DNA from: Phoronis australis
Taxonomy: Eukaryota; Phoronida; Phoronidae
Assembly (NCBI GenBank): GCA_002633005.1
Contig: NMRA01001363.1
Location: 1-24,085, forward strand
Direction: 5' to 3'
Length of the DNA: 24,085 nt
The notes beneath the pieces were generated by a model, which saw only the letters and a program-made list of their open reading frames with translations, searched no databases and was not told the DNA's origin. Every line of letters starts with the position of its first letter. The stretch's first letter is position 1. Positions 1 through 8,500 of the stretch are shown one piece after another. The position numbers and the translations under genes are program-made.

Positions 1-2707
1 ACTCAAGAACTTGTTGGGAATCACAAAACTAACCAGTGCTTACGTCGGCACCCCAAAAACACAAACAGTTCACATCAGTATCCACCGTTGTCACACGACT
101 CACGAACCGCACCACGACTGTGGCACCTGTTAACACGAACTCTTTCTCTATTCATCCACGGTGTTTTTGAGAGTCCACAATTTTAAGGTTGGTTTACCCC
201 CAAAAAACTCTAAAACGTTTTCCTGAGTAGCTGATCGAAGTTATATCTTGTTGGGAAACGGGAATAAAGCTCCTACAAACCTTTTTGCAACATGACAAAA
301 TTAATGACACCTTGGTAAAAAATCAAAAACCAAACTCTACAGGATTCGTTAGTGTTGGAAAATATGTCGGGCCTAGGCATACTCTTACTGAAGTGAAAAT
401 CTTTAATTGTGTAGATATTTGACTAAAGACACTGACTTGTCGATAAGGTCCTACATACTTGTTCCGAATAATAGGCATTATGCTGGGTCTCCTGAAAAAA
501 TGCCACGTAAAAACCGGCTTGCTTATTCTACCTAGTCGTCGAGCACGCTTCTGCGTCTTGCTGCATGGTTCCTTGCGTGTCCGCGACGGGGGAGGACTTC
601 TCCCTAGCGGGCACGTAGGGAACTAGCGAGGCTGTTGCGTACGCTCGCTGTTATCATTCAGTAGCATGCGCTTTATCACTGGTTGGTGAAACCTCGGCAG
701 TCATTGGTTAGCTTTAGAACAAAGAAAGACATTTTAGCCTTGTCATGCAAGTGACGTAGCAGCAACTATTTCGTTTCTGTAGTAATGTTTGCAATAGCCG
801 CGTGCTTGAAACATATACGTGTACAATAAACACACATCTGGACGATTTAACCGGTGTGTTACTCATACTTTGTGAATACAGGACAGCAACGTAAACCAAA
901 GTCAGCAACAGTAGAAAGATGCACTCCGAAAAGGTGGAACCACAATTTTCTGGGATTTACATTTGTTGAACATGATTAGCACTGATTTGTCTGTACGAAC
1001 ATAGACAACAACAAAACTAAAAAATTTGCTCGAAATGCGCGAAATAAAAACGAAAGTTTACCTTCGTAAGTATGAGTTTCCTTCAAGGGCACATCAGAAA
1101 AGGGTTCCAGTAGCTCCAAGAACGAACAGTTGAATAGAAGATTTAGGGCCTAAATATTTTGCATGTCGTAATTAAATGACTACAATATCGACGCAGGCAG
1201 CTGCAGACTCCAGCTCACGTCTTGGTCTCGAGAATTTCAGCCCTGGTCCTACTGTAAGGTCGTAAAATTTGATAATTTGAATTCTGTACTTGGATGTGCG
1301 TGAACATAGAAAAATCAATGTCGAGGTACCTGTTTAAAATAAATTTTCGAAGACAGAATCGAGAACTGGGACACTCGAACAACCGTAAAACTGTTTACCA
1401 ATAGAAGCCGGGGGAATTGTAAACGTCGAGTCTCGTTATCATCGTAAGATTGGGCTATGAAATAAACACTACTGAGGTACCTGGAAAACGGCTATCCTTT
1501 TAAAATCACAAAGCTAAGGACCTTATTCTCGGAGGTGAACGTTATCTGCCCGTGCATGACTAGAAGTTTTCTCACGTTCCTAAAGCGCATGTCCAGAAAA
1601 ATAAGAAGTCATCGTGAAGGTGCGTTGTTTACGTTAACTGGTTCTTCAGAGGTATATTCTGTATAATCAGGCACGAGCGTCTGCTAGTATTGGCGAAGTG
1701 TAAAATTCCCGCGACTATTGTGTGGGTTGACGCGATTTTTGTTGTGTGTTTAATTCCAGACGTCAACTGTTAAAGTCCTGCTCTCAAACTGCCCATGTGG
1801 TTCCAGTATCCGAAAATACTTAATAAATAAAATCTTATTTTCGACATCCTTTCTTTATATTCCTTTCGCCTTTCTTGCCAAAAGCGATTTTTTAACAGTA
1901 TTTGACCCTTCTCTGTGAGCGTATAATTACCGGTTGTCATCGGTTATTTCCGTACCCACATTTCGGCTCATCAGTTCAGGAACTTGTCCTGAAAGCCGCC
2001 ATTTTTTTCTTATAACTGAATGTGCTATCGCTTGCTCGAAAAGTCTTCATTATTTTGTTTTATTAGTAATATCTCGTGATTCGTTTGCATAAGTAGTGTA
2101 TTTATAGTTTGTAGTTAGTGGTCGTTGAATTTTTTTGGAATGTTACGCGTACTTATTATTTAAAAATAGCATTGGTGTTTAGTTCCTTACGTAGGCCGGT
2201 CGAACCTAGCAACCAATATGGGTCGAACCAATTTTTTTCGTTTTGATTTTTTTTCTCTCTTTTTGAAAAAGTACTTTGCTATCATCGGAAAGTCAGTGCA
2301 TTCTACTCAGTAAAAATAGAGAAAGTATCAAAATCTGGGCAAACAGTGTAAAGTTATTGCAAGTTTTGTGGCGAAATTTGGGTCAGTTTGTTTGGATCGC
2401 GTCGGCCATATTGGAGGACGGCGGGATAAGTTAGGATTTGTGTAAATTGTTTTCGCCAAAAAATTACGGTGAAATTTAGTTAGACATATCTTTACTTACT
2501 ATTCTGCACGACTCAACAGTGTTCACCAAATTTCAGCCTCGCAGTTTTTTTTTTGTTTGACTGTCAAGCCTATAATTCTTATTCCTTGCAACTTCTTATT
2601 TTTTTTAATCATGCTTGTCAAATTCTGGTGTAAGGAAACACTATTTGGTTACCATGGTAATAGTTACATGTAAGTCCACTTTCATAACATCGAAACTTTT
2701 GCTGTTG
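1..2707. other. 5' flanking DNA, no gene recognised
   Basis: No open frame here has a recognisable protein motif, splice-bounded coding signal or codon pattern. The longest frames are short and lack family resemblance. The DNA is generally A/T-rich with homopolymer T runs (for example around 2230-2260 and 2545-2555). A nine-base direct repeat GGTCGAACC occurs near 2198 and 2222. I see no tRNA or rRNA gene. Distant regulatory DNA of the downstream decarboxylase gene may lie here, but nothing in the sequence proves it. Confidence 0.6.
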
Positions 2708-2942
2708 CATGCGCGCACCCAGGGGGGCTCGGGGGGCTCGTTCGAGCGAAGTGGGCAAAAAGGTCAACCCCCGAGAGACAAAAAGCCCGAGAAAATGGGA
2801 GAAAAGTCCACTAAAGAAGCGCAAACGCGCAATTCACAGTGGTGCTCCCGTTTTTTTTTAGTCCGGCCACTCTTTTTTTTAGCAAAAGGCCCACATCGCC
2901 GGGAATTCGAGCCCCCCGTATTGAAGGCTGGGTGCACGCATG
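2708..2942. mobile_element. MITE-like element, copy 1 (TIR CATGCGCGCACCCAG, TSD TGTTG)
   Basis: The element starts CATGCGCGCACCCAG (2708-2722) and ends CTGGGTGCACGCATG (2928-2942), an inverted match with one mismatch in 15. It is flanked directly by TGTTG on both sides (2703-2707 and 2943-2947), a plausible 5-base target-site duplication. Just inside are G-rich then C-rich stretches that extend the inverted repeat imperfectly, and a 12-base palindrome GCTCGTTCGAGC. The interior shares the words GGGCAAAAAGGTC, GAGACAAAAAG and AAAGTCCACTAAA with the copy at 4965. It has no convincing coding frame, so it is best called a non-autonomous DNA transposon. The superfamily is not assigned; Transib elements also make 5-base duplications, but their ends differ. 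Confidence 0.8.
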
Positions 2943-3068
2943 TGTTGAATAGTGTTTGTAATGCTAGATGTTGTAAAGTATTGTAAATTTTAAGTTATTT
3001 AAAGTTAAAAGTTTGCCTCATTTTGGGTTAATTAATAAAAAATGATAACATTTTGTATTGGACTTGTC

Positions 3069-3306
3069 ATACTTATGTGCTCGAACGAGCCCCCTTTGGA
3101 GAAATGGAAAAAGGTCTGCCTCAGTCAGAGAAGCACGAACTCCGAAAAAAGTAGAAAACGAGACGATATATTCCACTAGAAGATAGGAAGTACCAAAATT
3201 TAGCGTCTGCAATTCAAAACTCTGAACATACCCAGTGAATCTTATAGTAAAAGATAGACATTCCCAAAAATTCCAGCCCCATTTTTTAAAGCTTGGTGCG
3301 CTCATA
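3069..3306. mobile_element. Decayed third copy of the CATGCGCGCACCCAG element
   Basis: GCTCGAACGAGC followed by CCCC (3079 onward) is the same palindrome plus run as in the copy at 4965. It is followed by GGAGAAATGGAAAAAGGTC, which resembles the family interior. At the right, AAATTCCAGCCCC and AAGCTTGGTGCGCTCAT resemble the family's right end. The left terminal repeat is largely lost and no target duplication is clear. The assignment rests on ordered short matches, so it is tentative. Confidence 0.45.
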
Positions 3307-4964
3307 CAAAGTCTGGGAAAATCTCTGTTGAAAGCCAACAACTTTGCACAGTTCGCCAGAAGTACCCAAGTTCTAAATAAACCTCGTTTGAGCGAGAGTT
3401 GTGGCCAGCGACCAGGTAGGTATAAGGGTAGCATTGGCCCAAAACTGCATGGGTCTACTAACAAGCTAGCTGTATTTTGACGATAGTCTTCATACTGGTG
3501 AGCTGGCACTGAGGCTAGCTAAGGGCTGCCGCGGCAGTGTGACACAGGATTAACCAGCCCGTAATTTTATGCAAGTGTCTGAAACTACCTTTGAATATAT
3601 ACGGCATTTATGATTTGAACATTTTACTTCGACAAAACAGCTTGCAACCGGATGCCTTTACTGTTCGCCTGCGTCTTGTCTCAATCCGCACGGGGTCCAA
3701 TAGCCTGCGGTCCCGAGGCCGGCAAAATAATTTCTGTCAAAATTTATTCGCCACATTTCTTCAGCAAATTCGATAACATTGTACATATTTTGATTTTATT
3801 AAAATTAAGGCGCGCTGTCCATTATTTTATCCCCGTTTGCAGGCTGGTAACAGGCACTCACACTGACGGCGTTTTCTTACCCTGGGTTCCTGAATGAATT
3901 GTACTTCCGGGTTCGCGGCAAGTTCAAAATGGCGGTGGTTCTTCGGGTGCGAATCGTGAGTGGCACGTTCATTTAAACTTTTTTCTAGTACGGACAGTGT
4001 ATTAATTATGGAGTGGGTACTTCTTGGATCCTTATAACATCCTCTAACCATGTAATAAGGGTTAACAACGCGTGAGAGCAGGACTTTAATGTTCGTGGAT
4101 TTTGATGCTTGCATGATCATCAACTATGCTGCAGTGTAAAACCCGACACACAACACAGACGGGCCCTGTTTTGCAGTCAAAAGGCCCTATAGCAATGTTT
4201 TGTTGAGAAAACGTGATATCTTTTACGTAAACCACGGGGTTTCGTCGACGGAATGTATAATCGAGAGCAAAATTTTCTGCAAATGAAACAAAATGTGGTC
4301 GCTTATTATAAGCAGTGGATTTTACTGATGAAGTTGTTTTTCTGTGAAACATGTTTTGCAAGAGAAAAGTTTTGTGCCTGATTCAGAGCTCTTGAAGTAA
4401 ACTTGAGTAGGCGAGTTCTTATTTACGATGACTCATCGATGACATTTTTCACAAATTTCTTTGAATGCATCAAAGGAATTATTCTGCCTTCGTAAAGTTT
4501 AAATACATGTACATGTATACGTACTTATCTCGATTGGTAACCTCGACGTTAATTGAAATTTTGAACGCGTGTGCGTAAGAAAAAACAAGTGGGACACTCT
4601 TGATCGCCGGATGATACATCAATATTTTGTACAAAATGTTCGATTTACCCTCCAACAACGTAAATAACAGAAATCGAAATATCTGTTTGAGATAATCTAT
4701 AATATTACGGATAGCTGAAGTTTTGATGGTACTGCACTTGACACCATTACCACTCACGCTGCTTCCACGGTTGCGACACCCTCTCGTGGTTTGCTTCTCT
4801 CGCAGACTCACGCGCTCAGCCTCGTACGCTAAAAAACGTGACGGGAATTTCGAAAGTCACACGTCTAGTATGAGGGAAGTTCTCGTTTGTGCAGATAATG
4901 TCCATCTCGGAGGGGACATATGAGATTACGAAAATACCCAATGTGTTCCAAATGGTTAGTCTGC
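3307..4964. other. Upstream intergenic/promoter-side DNA
   Basis: No protein-coding gene is recognised. Short frames on both strands, including an apparent 163-residue minus frame running into this area, show no family motif. Two stretches are richer in G+C than their surroundings: about 3880-3970 and about 4730-4870. The first carries an ETS-like ACTTCCGG (3903-3910) and a YY1-like AAAATGGCGG (3926-3935). A non-coding first exon or promoter of the decarboxylase gene could lie here, but no splice donor can be chosen with confidence. Confidence 0.5.
3903..3935 (+). promoter_or_regulatory. Possible TATA-less promoter motifs (ETS-like and YY1-like)
   Basis: ACTTCCGG at 3903-3910 matches the ETS-family core, and AAAATGGCGG at 3926-3935 matches the YY1 core. 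In many animal TATA-less promoters these two sites sit close together around the transcription start, with the YY1 site in this orientation. The site is 1.4 kb upstream of the DDC start codon. Both motifs are short, so chance is a real alternative. Confidence 0.25.
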
Positions 4965-5249
4965 CATGCGCGCACCCAGGAGGGGGGGTGGGCTCGGGGG
5001 GCTCGAACGAGCTCCCCAATTTGGCGAACTGGGCAAAAAGGTCCGCGTCCCAGAGACAAAAAGTCCGGGAAAAAGGTATAAAAGTCCACTAAATAAGCGC
5101 ANGCGAACTGGGCAAAAAGGTCCGCGTCCCAGAGACAAAAAGTCCGGGAAGATGGTATAAAAGTCCACTAAATAAGCTCAAAATGTCCACAACGTCAGAA
5201 ATTCGAGCCCCCCCCCCACCTCCCATAGTGAAGGCTGGGTGCGCGCATG
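4965..5249. mobile_element. MITE-like element, copy 2 (perfect 15-base TIR, TSD TCTGC)
   Basis: The ends CATGCGCGCACCCAG (4965-4979) and CTGGGTGCGCGCATG (5235-5249) are perfect inverted copies. TCTGC lies directly on both sides (4960-4964 and 5250-5254), giving a 5-base target duplication as in copy 1 but with a different sequence. An internal 78-base segment appears twice around the N at 5102; removing that artefact leaves about 206 bases. Both sub-copies carry TATAAAAG (5077-5084 and 5156-5163). The element lies only 58 bases before the DDC start codon. Confidence 0.85.
5024..5180. repeat. 78-base direct duplication around a single N (assembly join)
   Basis: Bases 5024-5101 and 5103-5180 are near-identical, starting GCGAACTGGGCAAAAAGG and ending AAATAAGCGCA or AAATAAGCTCA, with a few substitutions. 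They are separated by one N at 5102. The same arrangement (direct copy, N, direct copy) recurs at 14650. This points to two overlapping contigs or alleles placed end to end rather than to a genomic tandem repeat. Confidence 0.8.
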
Positions 5250-5298
5250 TCTGCGGTTTTAGTTCCGAAGATTTTAATATTTTTTGTACACTTCGTAG

Positions 5299-5307
5299 GA
5301 AGCAATC
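5299..5307 (+). promoter_or_regulatory. Start-codon context and possible 5' UTR acceptor
   Basis: GAAGCAATC precedes ATGG, giving A at -3 and G at +4. A T/C-containing tract with TAG ends at 5298 and could be the acceptor of a 5' UTR intron. If so, the MITE at 4965-5249 lies inside that intron rather than in the mRNA. Confidence 0.4.
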
Positions 5308-5508
5308 ATGGATTCGGAAGAATTTCGCCGGCGAGGCAAAGAGATGGTGGATTACGTGGCTGACTATTTGGACAACATCCGGGAACGACGAGTGTATCCC
5401 ACTATCAAGCCGGGCTATCTCAGGAAACTTATACCCGAGGAAGCGCCGGTAGAGGGCGAGAACTGGGATGACGTCGTAAAGGATATCGAAAGAGTCATTA
5501 TGCCCGGG
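5308..5508 (+). CDS. DDC: DDC coding exon 1 (residues 1-67)
   Basis: This exon encodes the N-terminal swapped segment that packs across the dimer, from [16 protein letters not shown] to ERVIMPG. At 67 codons it is exactly the length of the matching human segment. The donor is GGG|GTAAGT, phase 0. Upstream, CTTCGTAG at 5291-5298 looks like a splice acceptor nine bases before the ATG, so the mRNA may begin in an upstream non-coding exon, as in mammalian DDC. Confidence 0.95.
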
Positions 5509-8500
5509 GTAAGTACACATTGGGGGCAAAGTTCAATCATTAAATTATTCATCAGTGATAGACAGCGCGCGTAGCTGAAGATGTTGCAAGCCCTATGCAA
5601 AGCTTTATGGATTCCGCGTCACTAAGGCATTTAGTTGTAAGCCGAGTGCGTGTGGTGTGCAAAAAGCAATGTTCATTCAATTGGACGAAATCGCAATTGC
5701 TCCAATTTATATCAATACGACACCTGAGCGAACTAAGACCTGTTTTTGTTTCCAAAAAAGAAAAAAAAGCAGTTGGCTGCTTTCAAAAAAGTATGATATT
5801 TGTGTTAAGAAGTCCAGAATTGCTCCATGATTTTGGGTTGTTCGAGGTTAAATGCGTAGACTCAGGCTACTCCTTGAGATCACAGAAAGGTCTCCGTTCA
5901 CAGAACTTCGTGCAGGATTTGAAAATGGGGCATTCTTTTCATCTTACTCTGGCAACTTTTCGTTTTCACTCAACTACAGTAGAAGCGTAGGTTATTAATT
6001 CCGATTCTGAACAGAAACATAAATACCAAGAACGGATATTAGTTCAGCGTCGGCAAATGCATTCGATATTTTATGACAAGATGCGTGGGGCAATTGTAAA
6101 TACATTTTCTAAATGGATATGAAGAGCTCGTCATTTTCCATTGATTTTTCTTCAGCAGTAAGTCACCGTTCGCTAATTTCCTCCTTATGCGCTGTGTAAA
6201 CACACTATAATTACCTCTAATTGTGTTCACAGTTAAGACCGACCATAAAAGACCTTTTCAGCTATTTGAAATGTCGCCGTTATACAGTGTGATTAGATTG
6301 AACATGCACGTACGTGTAGATCAGCCATTTTGAATATACAACCTCTGAAATAACTGCCCATGTGATTAGTGATGATATCTGTGAGACGTCGGATTAAAAC
6401 CAAACATTCTGAATGTATTCTAAAGCCAGCTATTTCGTGCTTTGCATGTTTTATAGATTTTGCCCGTTCATAAAATTGTTGAGACTCCATACGTATACGT
6501 TCTGTTTTAATTCAGAGATTATTCTTGCATCAGTGTTCAGAAATTTAACTTGGACTTTTGCATTTTTCAAAACAATTTTCATTTTTTCGCAAAACGTGTT
6601 TGAACAATCAAATGTTCATATAATGTAGTAACTTTAAAACAGTAAGTAATCTAAACCTTGCTTAACTCGTCATCGCATAACTCGTCAGTCTGCATAACAT
6701 GTAAGTCTGCATAAGTCGTCATTTGTTCTGACCCCAATGTTACGTCGTTTCGCAAGCGGATTCTGTCCTGACATTCACAATTTTTCACATGCATTTTTTT
6801 CTCGTAAGTCATCATTAATGGACTTACAGAAAATCTTGTGAAAAAACGCACTACTTCGCTACCCATGCATGTATAATGATACCCGCATGCGCGTAGGGTT
6901 CCGAAGGTGACGAGTTGAGCGGGCATCCTTCAATAGAATACCTTAGTTGCAGCAGTGAAGTGGACTTGTGCTTGTTTGTTATTCAGCTGCCATGTTTGTT
7001 GTGGAAAGTTTCTTCGGTCCAGTGATGCGTGTATGAATGACGATATTGCAGGTGACTCACTGGCATCATCCGAACTTCCACGCCTACTTCCCTACTGCCA
7101 ATTCATTCCAGTCAATCTGCGCAGACATACTCTCGGATGCCATCGGCTGCATTGGATTCAGTTGGGTAACACTTTTACCTTGGTGTCATTAGACGAGCGA
7201 TACGTGCGTTTTTTGTGCGCTTATAAACCATAATTTTACCCTGTCCAGTGACATTTTGGGAGAGTCTTTTTGTGAGTGGAGCAGCAATTTTTGTAATGGG
7301 CAGAGCGGGAACTTATCTGCGCAATTAATTGTTAACTGTTACGCATGCAGCGGTGTATTGCGTAGAGAGAAGAGACTCGCGAAGCATTTGTGGCGAGAAA
7401 TCGTGAATTCTTTCCCATAATTCAACATTCCAGTCTCACAGATCAATCGTCTCAGTCACCATTTTCTTATGGTTCGTTAGCAAAGCGCTTTTCACTCGTG
7501 TGATTTTGTGTGGTCTTGCTTCTGGCGATGTTCATACGTCTACGGAACGTACCCTAGGTCTAATGATCACCACGTGTCGACGATAAGAGGTAATAAAAAT
7601 TAATGTATCTGGGGTTGTAATCGAACGCTACCGCAAAATACTTACCTGGCCCTTGAAACCCTTACCACTCTCCACAAAACTGTTCTGCGCGCCACAAGAA
7701 CTCTTGCCATGCACAAAGCCCCTCACTGTGCACAAATTTGTATGCAAAATCCCTGTGATGTTTGGTTGTTAAGCAGCTGATATGATTTGTACATCTACGT
7801 GATCAGTTTTGCAGCACGTTGTAAGTGTTTCGATTAACCTTGCCACCCCTGTATACCATGTTGAACCGCAATCACAGCGTCATCTAGCGTTAAAGGGGAT
7901 GGTACTTTTGGGCATCCACCCATTCAAACCGTCCTCTCGCAAATGGTCAATGCAAACAAACAAACCTGAATTAGTCTACTTTTCATCTCCAGTTGCTAGT
8001 TACCTTTTAATTGATCCCACAGGCTGGTAGTCAGATTGTGCACTAACTTAGGTTGCCTATTACACGTAGCAACAAGATTTACAATTGAATGAAAACGCTC
8101 TTGCTGTCCAAGTTCAGCAAAGTTAAAGTGAATCATCCGAAAAGCCTCTTTTATTTTGATGTTTCAAATTCAAACTACACCACATACACCAAGTTCACCC
8201 ACCTTCGGCAAGTTGTTATGTCAAAACATGGTCTTTGAAATTGGGCTCGTTCCCGCCATCAATTTGTTTAATTGTACCTTACTCATATATGAAGAAATGC
8301 TTGAACCTCATTGTTTCTGAAGAATAAATTTGTACAGGCGTCTTGTTAGCCGCCGAAACCAAAGTGGTTGGTGTATAGGCTGGCTTCGTGAATGGACACC
8401 AAAAGAAGAAAGAGCGCACAGCTTGATACGTAGGGATATTTTGATATATTTTAGTACCGACGCTCGTCATTTTAGTTTTGACACCACAAGAAGTTGCGAG

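Noticed and set aside
2615-2986. Plus-strand 123-residue frame
   Set aside because: It reads through the MITE copy 1 and its G/C-rich termini and has no protein motif.
3018-3509. Minus-strand 163-residue frame
   Set aside because: It is the longest single frame in the window but has no recognisable motif, and it overlaps the decayed MITE copy. It is probably chance.
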